64,000 nucleotides of DNA from Nicotiana tabacum (GCF_000715075.1 NC_134087.1:153747436-153811435), one strand, 5' to 3'; shown: positions 1 to 12,884, counted from the first letter of the stretch. A program made the numbers and translations. Notes: generated from the letters alone by a model not told the origin.

Positions 1-2045
1 TCCTTGATATCTTGCATGAACAAAAATACCTGTCTCTAGGAATCAACTGATTCAATGGATCTGCTACCATTTGAGCAGATGTATTTTACGCTCACTTTTT
101 TGCGTGTAACCATATTTTTTTGTGAAATTAATTTAATGTCAATGTGTTTGGCTATAAAATAGTATTTAGGATCCTTGGTGCTTAAAATAGCAACTTGACT
201 GCCACAAAGACCGTCAGTAGATCGTAGGTTGATTTTATATTTGTTTACGGGCCAATTGCGAAACATATATCGAGTCTAATAAGAGTATCTTGCATTAGAC
301 TACCAACTACAATAGCTTAAGTAAATCTATTCATTTGTTTCTCTTATTTTGGAGTCTTATGACAGAGTCTTGGCATATATGACATTGTCTTTGTTGATTG
401 GAATTCTGATAGGGTCACAATTTTGAATCAGTTAAATAACAATTTCTTTAAATATTTTTCTAAAATCTTTATTTCAAGAGTATAGGTATTTTTAGGAAAA
501 ATTTCACATTAGAACAATTGGGCTCCATACTTTTCAATTTTATAGCACATATTTCAATTTACAACCAACTAGCCTAAAAATAATAGGCTAAGATTCAACA
601 TCCAACTCCAATAGGTTCTCAACATTACTATTTAATTTTTAAAAAAGATTCCTCAAGCTTTTAAATTAATTTTCAAATCAGTAACTGTGACTCAAATATT
701 AATTCAACAAACCAAATTCATTTGGGTGGTGAAAATTAGATTTTTAACAAGCTTAAATATGTGGGTTGAAATTTCGAATTTGATTTTGTGAGAAATTTGG
801 AATGGGTGTTATTTAGACTTGTTAGAAATAGAATAAGGAGATTGTATATAAAATTTGAAGTCATTTAATGGAGATTTGGACTGGTTTTGAATAAGAATTG
901 CAACTGAAAATCGTGAAAGAAGTTCGTCTATAGACACTTGTATAAAGGTGTATAAAAGTGTATAAGATGTGTTTCTATACTCATATACACTATTATACAC
1001 GATTATACATAATCATACAAAAAACTGATTTCGTCTTCTTCCTTGCGTCTTTTCTGAAATTTAACTCAAATCTTGCTCAAATTTACTCCAAATCACTTCA
1101 AATTTAAATTTTGAACTCTTTTTGATATTTTAATCAATTGGAACAATACCCAATCCAAACAAATGACAAATTCAAAAAAACTCATTTTCAAAAGCAAAGC
1201 TTTGAATGGTCTTCAATGATGGACTTCTACTCTTTAATTTTCTTACATTGCAAGCAGGTGACACAAGCGGGGAAGCAAAAAATACACGGTCCCTTGAAGC
1301 ATATGTAGAAGATGTGAGAAGAAGAGATAGTGAAAGCAATGGTTGTGAGAACAAAGAATTAACTCCATAGCTTTTAGAACCAATGGTTTTAAGAACACAG
1401 ATTTTGAATTTGCAAATGCTTCAAAATATGTACAATGTGGGTTAGGTGGGGTAAAACTTAAAAATATGGGCCATTTTTTGTTATAGTGTGAAGTCATGTG
1501 TATTTTCTTGTAATTCTTTCGTATTTTTACCTATATCTTTCATCTCCATGTGAGACGATAATAAGGTATTTAACTACAATTATTATAAATAATGATAAAC
1601 TATAAGCATAATCTTTTTAAAAAAATATATTAACTAGGTAATTACTTTTAATAGATTATAATAGCATGTATGTAAAGGAATTTTTAAGCTATATTTAAGT
1701 ATATGAGTAATTTCATACACACGCATAAACTATATTGTAATTGATGATCAATCTTATACGTTACTACGTACGAATAATTAATGAATTAATAAACCAATAT
1801 AATATTATTCTATTAATTGATATAATAGTATTCATTATTTGTATTATAACAGAGTTAATGAATTACATTTATTCATCACTAGGTTCTAAGTCGATGAATC
1901 AATTATAACAGATTAATTGATATAAGTCGAGACGTTTAGTTTTTAATATTCAACGATGCATCTGAGTAGGTTATAAGTCATTGAATTAATTTACAAATGT
2001 ATCAATTCCTAAAAGAACCCGACCCATATAACTTTGATAGCCGTG
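1..2045. other. AT-rich unassigned DNA, no gene seen
   Basis: This stretch is AT-rich with only short open frames (about 60-84 codons) in several frames and no recognisable domain. Around 940-1015 there is a cluster of GTGTATA/TATACAC-type words, giving local inverted-repeat potential. I see no LTR end, primer site or coding similarity here, and I cannot say whether it is decayed transposon or host intergenic DNA. Confidence 0.5.
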
Positions 2046-2062
2046 TGTATATATATATATAT
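2046..2062. repeat. (TA)n microsatellite at the edge of element A
   Basis: An alternating T/A run immediately precedes the first base alignable to the LTR of element A. It may have expanded after insertion, and it hides any target-site duplication on this side. Confidence 0.7.
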
Positions 2063-2769
2063 AGTAACGATCCAACCGGTCATTTTGAACTTTTGTACTT
2101 TGCTGGCCAGTCCTCGGGCATGACTTGCCCCGTGTGATGTATTATGACTTATGTAAATTGTTGGTTTTGATTTTCAGGGTAATCAGAATGAATTTGGAAG
2201 AACAGTTCTCAGTTTGAAGCTTGAAATTTGAAAGGTTTGACCAAGATTTGACTTGTTGGTATATGATCTCGGATTGGAATTTTTATGATTTGGTTAGTTC
2301 CGTTAGGAGATTTGGAACTTGGGAGCGTGATCGGAATGTATTTTGGAAGTTCGTGGAAGGTTTAGGCTTGAATTGGCGAAATTGAGATTTTGGCGTTTTC
2401 CGCTTGATAGGTGAAATTTTGATATAGAGCTCGGAATGGAATTCCAAAAGTTGCAGTAGCTCTGTTATGTCATTTGTGACATGTGTGCAAAATTTCAGGT
2501 CATTCGGACGTGGTTTGGTTGATTTTTTTTTTTTATCAAAAGCGTAATTTGGAAGTTCTTGAAATTGTTAGGCTTGAATCCGATGTGATTTTGGTGTTTT
2601 GATGTTGTTTTGAGCATTCCGAAGGTTGGAACAAGTTTGAATGAGGTTATGAGATATTTTGGCATGTTTGGTTGAGGTCCCGAGGGCCACCGGTGAGTTT
2701 CGGGTGGTCAATCGGACCATTTCATATTGTTTGGAATTGCAGAAAATTGCCGATGTATGTTGCAGAGAA

Positions 2770-3120
2770 ATGGCCTTCGCGTTCGCGAGTAGGCCATCGC
2801 GTTCGCGAAGGGTTAGCTGCTGAAGGCTAGAATTTTAGCCTTCTCGTTCGCGAGGCAGGCTCCGTGTTCGCGAAGGGCTGTGTGATTGGTCATCGCATTC
2901 GCGTGAAGTGGATCGCGTTTGCGTAAGAGAAATTGGGCAGCTGAGCTTCAGGGTGTTTATTCATCGCGTTCGCGAGAGCTCTTACGCAATCGCGTAGGGT
3001 TAGTCTGAGGATGTATCACGTTCGTGAGTGGCAAGACGCGATCGCGAAGAAGGATTTTTGGTCAAAGCTGGATTGTGCTTCTCAAACGCGAGGCTTTGAC
3101 CGCGTTCGTGAAGAAGGTTT
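2770..3120. repeat. CG-rich palindrome array in U3 of the element A LTR
   Basis: About six pairs of CGCGTTCGCG-like palindromes recur every 50-70 bp, for example around 2775, 2797, 2843, 2866, 2899, 2963 and 3085. The array ends just upstream of the TATA position at 3140. The 3' LTR carries the same array at 33140-33490. Several units have decayed by C-to-T or G-to-A changes. Such CpG density stands out in an otherwise AT-rich LTR. Confidence 0.75.
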
Positions 3121-3139
3121 TTGATGCCTGGGCAGAATG

Positions 3140-3147
3140 TTTAAATA
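3140..3147 (+). promoter_or_regulatory. Degenerate TATA box, element A 5' LTR
   Basis: The sequence reads TTTAAATA where the 3' LTR copy has TATAAATA (33509-33516) in the same context, directly downstream of the palindrome array. The 5' copy is therefore probably weakened by one substitution. Confidence 0.5.
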
Positions 3148-4071
3148 GCCATTGTCCGTGATTTTGGGGCTAACTTTCACCATTTTTGGGCGATTTTGGA
3201 GATTTTTGAGAGGATTTGAAGAGTGATTCAAGAGATAACACCTGGAGGTATGATTTTTGAACTCAATACTCGATTTTTGTGTGAATTCTACCTAATTAAT
3301 CATGGAAATTAAGCCTAAAAATTGGGGATTTAGCGCTTGAATTTGGAGAGTGTAAATTGGGAATTTGAGGGGGAAATTGAGGTCCGAATTTGATGTTCTT
3401 GGTATGTATAAACTCGTGAGAGAATGATGATTCCATTAATGTTAATTTTGCCGGATTCCGAGACGTGGGCCCGGGGGGCCGGGTTTGAGCAATTTCGGGA
3501 ATTTTGATGGAAATTGAATATTTTCGAGTGGGCTTTGTTCCCTTAGCATATTCTAATGGTTATGTACTGATTGTGGCTAGACTTAGAGCATCCGGAGGTC
3601 GATTCGTGGGGGCAAAGGCATCACGGGCTAGAGTTTGGATCAGATCGAGGTAAGTAATGATTGTAAATACTGTCCTGAGGGTTTGAAACCCCGGATTTCA
3701 CATCGTTGTGCTATGTTGAGGTGATGCACACGCTAGATGACGAGCGTGGAGTCGTGCACCATTAAGGATTGTGACTTGGTCCATCCCGTACGACTGTTAA
3801 GTCGCGTATTTGATTTGAAATCTTACGATATTCCATATTTTAGAGATTGATATTATGTTTTGGGCTGTATACCATGTTTGGGGCCTTGTGCCGACATGTT
3901 GAGACCCTTAGGAGCATTTTCACTATTTTTCCTCACTCTATTTGTTTTAAAAGCATATCCTCAGTCATGTTTTACCTGTTATCGTTTAAATATGGTTTTG
4001 TCACTTTTACTTCTTAAAATGTGAAAACTGTTTGGGCTGAGTTCCCCATTTACGGATGGCCCGAGCGATTG

Positions 4072-4180
4072 TGAGGTTGATGACCGAGATAGACCGAGGG
4101 TCTAATGGTGAGGTTGATGACTGAGATAGACTGAGAGTTTAATTGTGAGGTTAATGACTGAGAGAGACTGAGGACCTGGT
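4072..4180. repeat. Short tandem repeat, three ~45-bp units
   Basis: Three consecutive units share GAGGTTGATGAC-GAGATAGAC-GAG and differ by a few bases. They lie in the second half of the A LTR and have no coding content. Confidence 0.6.
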
Positions 4181-4194
4181 TGTGAGGATTTTAT

Positions 4195-4390
4195 ATTTAT
4201 GGATGGGGCTGCACGCCGCAGCAATATATATATATGAATCAGGCTGCACGCCGCAGCGATATAATGCTTGGGTTGTAGGAGCCCCTCCGGAGTCTGCACA
4301 CCCCCAGTGAGCGCCGTCGACAAGATACATAGATCGGGCTGCACGCCGCAGCGATATCTGGATCGAGCTGTGCACCGCAGCGGTTACTAT
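4195..4390. repeat. GGCTGCACGCCGCAGCGATA repeat patch
   Basis: Four copies of GGCTGCACGCCGCAGC (one decayed to GAGCTGTGCACCGCAGC) lie near 4206, 4242, 4347 and 4368. Each copy can fold on itself (GCTGC...GCAGC). The patch lies inside the A LTR. Confidence 0.65.
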
Positions 4391-5368
4391 ATGGTACTTA
4401 TTGAGTATGAGTGCTGAGTATAAGCACCAATTGATGAGAGTTGAGTCTCGAGTGACTGAGAGGCTTGCCCGATGGGCTGTATACATATATGAGTGATGCT
4501 TTACTCGAGAGGCTTGTTTTATGAAATTGCGGTTTCCACTCCTCTTTATACTGAGCCTCTGTTAAAAATGTTGAACAAATATTTTTAAACAACATTCATT
4601 TAAACTAAAGTTTTTAGGAGATGTTCAGAATTTAATCACTGATTTGGTCTTTGTTATTTCCATTGAGATTTTTATGATATGAGGTGTTTATGATTCCTGT
4701 TTTGCCCGAGGGGCTGTATACGAACTATGTTTTGCCCGAGGGGCCGATTATGATTTTCATTTCTTTAATTATAAATTGTATTGAACCTCTATTAAAACTG
4801 TTGGAAAGCATCTTCAAATGATTTTTACCAAAAACTGGATTTTAAATGAGACGATTGACTCGTATTCTGATTTGAAAGCTTGTTGTGCTTACTGAGTTTA
4901 TCATAATGCGGATTCATCATTTCCTACTGCTTAGTCTTTATTTACTCTTATTACTTACTAGGTTGAAGTATTCACATTACTCCCTGCACCTCGTGTGCAG
5001 ATTCAGGTATTTCGGAACCCGGTAGCGGGTGTTGATTGCTCAGACTCGGAGTCATCGAAGTTAGCAAGGTGGCTGCACGACGTTCGCAGCACTGCTTTCT
5101 TTCCTCTCATTTTTATTACTGTATTTAGTACATTTTTAGACTTTTTTGTACTTTGACCTTGGTAGATGCTCATGACTAGTGACACCCGATGTCGGGCTTG
5201 TGTAATTATTCTGCACTTTTCTTTAAAATTTCATTATGCGAATTATTGTTTATAAATGGTATAAAAACAACTTTTATTGGAAAAATGGTTGATTCAGGAG
5301 TTGTGGCGGCTGGCCTAGTTTCACGATAGGCGTCATCACGACCGGGTTGGTTTTGGGTCGTGACAAGT

Positions 5369-5380
5369 TGGTATCAGAGC
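5369..5380 (+). other. Primer-binding site, element A (tRNA-Met type)
   Basis: TGGTATCAGAGC begins 3 nt after the LTR end. This is the common plant primer site complementary to the 3' end of initiator tRNA-Met, used by many Ty3/gypsy and copia elements. Confidence 0.85.
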
Positions 5381-8300
5381 CTAGGTTACATAGGTCTCAC
5401 GAGTCATGAGCAAGTTTAGTAGAGTCTCGTGGATCGGTATAGAGACGTTTGTATTTATCCGTGAGAGGCTGCAGAACCTTTAGGAAAAACTTCACATTCT
5501 TGAATTCTTATCGTGCGCCCTTGATTCAGCTTAAAGGGTAACTCTTTGAATTCCTTCCATGCGTTTGTGTGCGCGCATGAGCTCTCGGTATCACATGTGC
5601 ATCGATGGCTTGTGATTCCCTGAGTGAGGGGCGAGATGTGATCTCTGTGTATTGATGTTGGGCTAGTTTGGAGGACTCGAGGCCTGATTTTTGCCTATAG
5701 CTTGAGAACCGAGGTGCTGATTGTGTGAGCATGTGTTTTTGAACTTATATGTTCAGTAGTGACCCTATTAGTAGAAGTGATGGATAGATGGCTATGCGAT
5801 GAGTATGTTATGACTGCAAGATGTATTCATATGATTTGGAAGCGACCAAAAAGGTCTGTTGGAGGATGGAAGAACTATTAGGTACTTGATGTTATCTTGA
5901 TTTAAGGTATAGCCCCAAGCTATGGGCATGTGAAGAATCTTTTCATATTTCCTAGTTGGGAGTGAAGTAAATTTCATGTTGCGGTATGAGTTCAGACTCA
6001 GTAAGACTAAGTGACTGCATAATGTTTATGATGGCGGAAGGTATACAGAAATGTTAGTTGGAGGCAAAGCAGGTGGGTTATCTCCTGCGGAGTGTTCTGA
6101 GATTGTGTGATCCTTATGTTGTTTATTAGGAGATCTCATTTACAAGTGTAATATATATGTTGCAATTTAAATTTGGGTCACTTAAGAGAGTGGGTTCAAC
6201 TGTTACGAGAGTGAATGTGAGATTTGCTTAAGATTTGAAGTACCAGATGGTCTGTGTTTCACGAGCTTATGATGGTTCGAGTTTAATCTCACTATGGCAT
6301 TATGGCAGCAATAGAGTATATGTATTATGAGTTATTGAGTGTGTTTTGATCTATGGCTTCGAGCCAAATGGGGAAGTCCACTATTGATTAGTTGATTGCA
6401 CGGTTATGTGCTATGTTGGTTCCAATTTGAGGCATGCGGGTGAATTAGTTATGGCTTACGGAGATTGAGATCAAGGATGGCTTGAGTAGAGGAAAATTTT
6501 GACAAAGGTTATGTCATGCTTCATAGGTGTATGAGAATCACAGAATGTCTTGAGTTGTTGTTGGTAAAGGATGCTCAGTGCATAGAGCAGGAAGTTGCTT
6601 GGTTGTTCTAGGATGAGGTTACACTCTGCGGCGTCGGAGTGCTATTGAGGCATGGGTGGTTATGTTCGTTTGATCAGGCTAATTGCAGTTTGAGTAAAAG
6701 GAATGACTCTCGAGAATGGTTCTAATGTGTTCAAGATCTTACATATAACAATTGGGTATTTTCAAGTTGTATATGTGGCCAGAAACTGAGTTTTCCTTGG
6801 AAGATGTCAAGACTTGTGGTATTTCTATATTAATTAAGGGATTCTATATATCAGTATCAGGAAGGTGGGGGTAATGGCTTTGGATTCGTAGGAAGTCTCT
6901 TCAGGGTAAGCATTTTGAACGTGGTGCTGTTGGGAATATCTAGAGAGTATTCCGCGGCTTACGGACCGTAGGACGGTGTGGCTTTATGCTTGGGTCTTGT
7001 GTGGTAAATTTGGGTTGAGGAATTATGATGTTACAGCAAGAAGGAGTATCAAGTTGTAGGTAAATTAGAAGGGAACTCGGATAGATGGGATAGCTTTGTA
7101 GTAGGCCGAGTCGGTATGGTAAGGATATGAGTAGTTCTTGGATTCTTACGAGGTGTAATCCAGATTTTTATATACGAGTTTGGTTGTATATACGAGGTAA
7201 TGAGTTTCTACAGGTGTTCATGGAAATTCTTTTTGGTTTTAGTGACCTACATAGCTCGGTTGAGTTAGAAGGACTCAATCCTGACGATTTAGAGTTGTGC
7301 AAATGGAATTCGAAGAGTTCTACAGTTTATGCAGTATGTTGTGTAGGATTGAGATTTGCATGTGTACGGACACGATTCAGATTTAAAAGGAAGGTCACAA
7401 ATTCTTAGATAGCATGGGCAGCTTCAGGTGACTAGATAAATGAGATCACTGATTGGTGTGTCTTGATGAGGGTATAACATTTCAGACAGGGCGATATGTT
7501 TGAGTTACAAATGCTTTATTGGTATTGCGGCACTATCTTGTCTGATCAATGGATGATATTCGAGTTTTCTTGGTGGCTCAGAAGAATTATAAGTGTACCT
7601 CTCATGAGATGATTGAGTACTAGAGGTGTGTTATATATGCAAGCGGCAGAATTGGGATCAGATATGGTAATTCGTGTGCTTTATGGACTTGGAGACTGGA
7701 AGTTCTCATATACAGATTAGCTCGTGGTTGTGGACGACAAAGATGTGGGTAAGTTAGTCAGATGATAGTATGTGCTATGATTCAGTCATTCTGAACCTTC
7801 GGAGGATTAGTTATCTATTGTGGGTAACTAGAGTTGATGTGTGGTTCATTGGTAGACCTATATGGATATGTGTTCGGCATCAAGACGGCTTTGTTGACTT
7901 CGAGTTGCTAATGGTAAGGGATATGTTGATTCGGCTGTTATTGAGCTATTAGTAATCAGGGGGATCTATGAGTTACCTTTCCATGTTGCGAGCCGTTAGG
8001 ATTTGTTGGTTATAGGCACATGTGGTACGGTGTTATTAGGGCCTCTCAGTGGAATTCGAGCGGGAAGAGTACTAGGTATTGCTCAGTGGATGGCGTATCG
8101 GTTATGTCCTTTCAAGTTATGTGGTGTTATGTAATTGCTTCGCGGTAGTTACGATGATCACTTTGTCTTTAGACATCAAATTGCGCGTGGTTGTCGATTT
8201 TGAGCATAGTGAATTAAGGTGTTTCATGCGAACAAGTGTTTGGATGAGGTCGCGCATTGGAGCGAATCTATGTGGAGGTATGATCATGCGGGTTAGATTT

Positions 8301-8738
8301 GTATGTTCTGTTTCTACAATATGTGACGGGTTCTCAGCTTTGTGTTGTGGTGGTACTGGTGAGCTTGCGGTACAACTCTTTCATTTGAATCATTTTCATG
8401 ATTTGGGTATGTTCAGATTGTTGCTTATTGGTGCGCGGGTTGCACAAGTTGTGGATTTAGCATGTATTGATGTGTCATGTCACCAGAGTAATTGTGTTGG
8501 ATTAGATGAGATCGTTGGGTCTTTAATGAATACAAACGGATGCGATTTCAGTATGTTGGAAGGATAATATCGAGGTTCAACTCAGGAATTTGCTATGGTC
8601 TTTGCCAAAGGAGAAGTGCCTTCATGAATGGTTGATCTGGGAAATAGTTATAACTTACTGCATGTTTCATTTATCATTGGCAGCATATGAAAGTGTTGGA
8701 ATGAGACTTTAGCTGATAAGAGGTTCTCTATCGATATT
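5381..8738 (+). other. Non-coding interior of element A, 5' part
   Basis: The first ~100 bases resemble the leader of element D at 38518 onward (shared AGAGTCT-G-GGATCGGTA words). The rest has frequent stops in all frames. The longest open frame (8079-8567, 162 codons) shows no retroelement or other recognisable domain and looks like chance. The interior resumes at 32077 after the Ogre insertion. Confidence 0.65.
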
Positions 8739-8743
8739 AGGTT
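8739..8743. repeat. Target-site duplication AGGTT, left copy of the Ogre insertion
   Basis: AGGTT directly precedes the LTR start TGTGAGCACG, and an identical AGGTT follows the 3' LTR at 32072-32076. A perfect 5-bp duplication defines the insertion boundaries. Confidence 0.9.
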
Positions 8744-11700
8744 TGTGAGCACGTGATTTTTGTTTCAGACGACAATCGCTCCAAAAAGAAATAAAAAATA
8801 ATAATTGGCCCTGCTGTACAATTTTTGGATTTCTGTGCGGCACTTTGTTGATTTATTTGTGACTTCAGCCCGTTTTTATTTATTTACTTTATTAAAACAA
8901 AATTCAAAAAATATGTGTCCTGCATAATTCGAACCGTAATCCGGTCGTTGAATAGAAAACCATGAATAGGCATCTTCGTCCGTGATTTTATTTTGTTTGA
9001 CTTTACCTGTTTTGAAATATTTTAGTGTGTGTGCAAATAATTGTATTGAGTGTGTATTTAATTTTAATTTGATTTTTGGCTTAGTTTTGTTTTAAAATAA
9101 ATAAGAAAAAAAATATAAAGAAAAGGACCCTGCCTTCCCAGACTTGGGCCAATTTATTAAAATTGGCCCAAACAAACAGCCCAAAACCCAGCCCTGCCGG
9201 TGCAGACCACCTGATGCCCAGAGAATCCAGACGACGTCGTTTTGGTATAGGTTGATCTGGGCCGTTGATCTCAAATTGATCAACGGCCAAGATCGATTCC
9301 CCATAACCCACCAATAAACCCGACCCGTCTCACCCGGACCGACCCCAACCTTTTACCCTTGAAACGACACCGTTCCACTTAAGCTATCAGATCCAGACCG
9401 TAGATCTAGATTGATCTAACGGTCGAGATCAATCCACCCATTAATTATATAAGACCATAATCTTACCCTGCCCCCCCATCTGAACCCCAGCCTTCGTCTC
9501 CAAACAAATAGCCCTAAAACCCTAGCCGCCCCTGCGTACTTTCGCCATGAAAGCCGGCAGCATGGATGCCGGTGACCTTCCCCTGAACACCATAGAACCC
9601 CCATGCCATCCTGAACCTAAATCTACCAACCACACACTTCGAATCCTATCCCACCTTCTCGAATCTTCATTTGAAGATTTGAGTCGGAACCTAACCTACA
9701 CCGATCTGCCGTAAACTCATACCAGACACTCCCCAGACCCCCCTCGTGACCAAACCATACTTGGTTTGGTCCGAATATAACCAGGGAAGCACGAATATTA
9801 GATCTGAGTTTTGAAACCACAAGGTCCCTCGTCACTGGTTCAAACCGTTTCAAACCGAAGAGGTTAAGGTCTGATGGACTTTAATCGAAGTGTTTCTCAT
9901 CGATTAAAGTCCGTTCAGCTTTAAGAAAGGTTGTCCGAGCCCGAGTTGAGGTTCTGATTTTTCAAGGTTTAAGGTGAGTTCTTTCTTTTCTTTATTTGTT
10001 TTGGCCCATTTTGATTGTGTTAAAGTCTGTTCATGCTTTGATTGTGTGTCTTTGAATTTTGTCAACTGTGCCCTGTCCACTTTGCTTGAACTTCTGTTTG
10101 TTTGAATGAGTCTTTCTATTTGCCCTGATAATGTGTATGTAAGTGGTGTGCAATTAGCTGATTCTCAACATTGAACTGATCAATTGGCTTCTCGAGCACC
10201 ACTTTGTTTATCCAGTACAATTCAAATCATATGTCGATACTATTGAATGTTTGATTTTTGGTTACGGTTGTATGTGTTGTGATTAATATAGTCGAGTCGA
10301 AATGCGTCGTCAATTAGTTTCAACTGTTTGAACAAAGTTAAATCGATTTGCTTCTGTTGAACATTTGCCTGAATCAATTAAGAACTAGTTTTGCTTACTT
10401 ATAGCTGTTTGATTTGAAAGGGATGTTTGGTTTAAACTCTGAATTGGAGGGCATGTGCACTCATGCACAGCATGTGCATTGGTGCACCTCATGTGCTTTG
10501 GGCACAACCTGTTTTCTGCATAAAGGGGCTTTTAATTTTAAAATGGTTTGACAGCATATGTTGTTAGATGTATTCTACTGCCCCATACCTTGCTTTAGTT
10601 TAAGAAATATTAAGCCTTTTTAAGAATAAATCTGCCAGGGAATGTTGATGGGGGTTAATACTTAAATAACTAATTGGAATCTGAAAAGGGAAAGGGCACA
10701 TGGGAGGGGTACTGTGATATTAAAAAGAGGCTGTTAAAAAGAGGATGATGGAGGCTTATAAAAGGAAGGAGATACAGAATTAGGAGGGGGGGATACAGAA
10801 AGAGGACTAGACCTTGAGGGTTGTAAAAGAAAAACACACTGTGAGGAGTTTGGAAAGGAGAGCTGAAATACATACAAAATAGATACACATAGATAGAGAG
10901 AGATTAAGGGATAGAAGGGATACAACCAACAATCAGAAACTTTCTCCTCCTATTATTATTGGGTTTCAGTTGTTCAACTTGTTCAAATCAATTCTGATTC
11001 TTTGAAATTCCAGTTGTGTCTATTAGTCGAGTGTTTTCATTGGTTTACTACTGGTTTGGTCTGTCTGGAGTTTTGATTCTACTCCACCGGGTGTTGCTGT
11101 TATTTGGCTATTGCTTTCTATTGGCCATAGTTGCATTTCTGCACTCGAGCCTGTTTCTTGCTGTATTGCTTTGCCTGCTGCTATTCTGCCCTGCTGCTAC
11201 TGATAGTGCTGTGATTGCTGCTGCATTTTGCTGTCATTATACTCTGCTGACTCCCCTTTTCTTCAATTGTCAAATAGTTCCAGGTACACAACCTCTGAAA
11301 CCTTGTATTGTTGAAAGTTTGAAGTTGAAGCAGAAAAAAAGAAACGAACAACTGTTCATGTTATAACATTGGGTTTAAAAATAGGTCGAATGTTAGTTGT
11401 TATTGTATTTTTACTGCAAACTGCAAATACTTCGTATAAACTAGCATACATTCTGTTTAAGATGGACTGTTAGATAGCACTGTTCAATAGTAATGATAGT
11501 ATGACATAGACAGCATGTTTGATTTAGTATACATTCAGTTCAGTATAACGCTTTGTTCGGTTTAGTTATGACTCTATAACATAGAGTCATGGCAAGCACT
11601 TGTATGTATTTTTGCCTAGATCACTGAATTGACAAATATGTGGTATTAGTTCTGGGATAAATGTATCCCAAACAAACTCTCATGCGGTCACATTAAGAGT

Positions 11701-12862
11701 CTGGCTATGAATGACAGTTCTCCTGTCAGTTTATTTGTTCCAATGCAGGTTCGATATTGGGTTTCGGTATAGATTCTCTGTTTCGAAATGATGTGATGAT
11801 TGTTGAAGAAAACTAATAGTCATTTTGAGTTCAATTAGTAGTAATTTCCCTAATAAACAGCCGATTTCGTTTATCAATTTCAAATAGGTTAGAATGTTAA
11901 AATAGAACTTGGAGGTCGTTAAACATAACTCAATATATGTTGTCAGTTTGTTTGCAATCTCACTTAGCCAATCAATAAGCGTATTCACTCGATAAAGACA
12001 AAGCATGAGGTAACCCTCACCTCATAAACAATCAATCAGGTAATCAAACAAGTTTAGGTTCGGCAAACATAATAAGGATTCAGTCTGTATTTGTTCAAAC
12101 AAGCAAAGTTCGGCATCATCCTTCTCTTTAAAGATAAACGTAGTAGAAATGTAGCCACTGTAGGGTACCCTTCTAAAATAATGAGACGAGCCTCGCCAAA
12201 TAAAAATGCAAATTGCGGGGCCCTCAATAATTGATCATGATAAATACTTAGAATTTGGGACGGACTGTTTAGTGAATTCCACTGCCTTCCCCAAAGATAA
12301 TAACGCGTTAGATTCTTTAGGCGCGACTTTAAGTGAATTATATTCTTAAAATCGGGTGCACATTGATGTGACCCAAATCCAAGCCTCAACGGAGTCAAAA
12401 TGTGTCAACAACTACGGGTGCATTGATTGTGACGTGGTTCGAGACGCATTTTCACGACGTTGCAATTCTATAAAATAAATGATAATAATAAAAGCGGTTT
12501 AAACTTAATAAAAGCACATAAGTCACAACCTGTATTTAAATCAGATATTTAGCCATTATAACAATTTAAGCGACCGTGCTAGAACCACGTGATTCGAGGG
12601 TGCCTAACACCTTCCCTCGGGTCAACAGAATTCCTTACTTAGAATTTCTGGTTCGCAGACTTCATTTGAAAAAGTCGAAAACTTCCTCGATTTGGGATTC
12701 AAGATAAACCGGTGACTTGGGACACCAAAAGCCAAACCTTTCCCAAGTGGCGACTCTGAATTAAATAAATAATCCCATTTCGAATATTGTCACTTAAATT
12801 GGAAAAACTCCACCCGAGCATTTAACCCTTCGGGGCCGGGCGCGCAAAAAGGAGGTGTGACA
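8744..12862 (+). repeat. Ogre 5' LTR (4.12 kb)
   Basis: It begins TGTGAGCACG and ends GGTGTGACA, matching the 3' copy at 27949-32071 almost throughout. Open frames inside it (9623-9853 and 10670-10925 minus, 11016-11366 plus) recur in both copies simply because the LTRs are near-identical. One is shortened by a new stop in the 3' copy, so I do not call genes in it. Confidence 0.93.
10757..10764 (+). promoter_or_regulatory. TATA box in the Ogre 5' LTR
   Basis: TATAAAAG occurs in a purine-rich setting about 2.0 kb into the LTR and is conserved at 29965-29972 in the other LTR. About 250-300 bp upstream (10450-10510) is a run of alternating CATGTGCA/TGCAC words. Its role as the element promoter is inferred from position. 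Confidence 0.55.
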
Positions 12863-12866
12863 GCTC

Positions 12867-12884
12867 TGGCGACTCTGCTGGGGA
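12867..12884 (+). other. Primer-binding site, Ogre (tRNA-Arg type)
   Basis: TGGCGACTCTGCTGGGGA starts 4 nt after the 5' LTR. It is nearly complementary to the 3' end of a plant tRNA-Arg, the primer known for Ogre elements. Confidence 0.85.

Larger units (their letters stand above)
2063..5365 (+). repeat. 5' LTR of element A (3.3 kb)
   Basis: The start is set by alignment with the downstream copy, which begins TGTAATGACCCG directly after a purine tract at 32439. Here the first bases are mutated (AGTAACGATCC). The end is TCGTGACA just before the tRNA-Met-type primer site. The LTR contains a CG-rich palindrome array, a degenerate TATA box and two small tandem-repeat patches. Confidence 0.85.

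Noticed and set aside
1172..1497. Small minus-strand frames with a signal-peptide-like start
   Set aside because: They are short, overlap each other in different frames, and have no conserved motif or upstream gene signal.
8079..8567. 162-codon open frame on the + strand
   Set aside because: It has no recognisable domain, lies within the non-coding interior of element A among many stops, and has no nearby coding context.
9623..9853. 76-codon minus-strand frame, identical at 28831-29061
   Set aside because: It is an LTR duplicate that carries no domain. Identity reflects the young age of the LTRs and not selection.
11016..11366. Hydrophobic 116-codon frame, also present at 30224-30547
   Set aside because: It lies inside the Ogre LTR. 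Its presence in both LTRs follows from their near-identity, and the 3' copy is shortened by a new stop.
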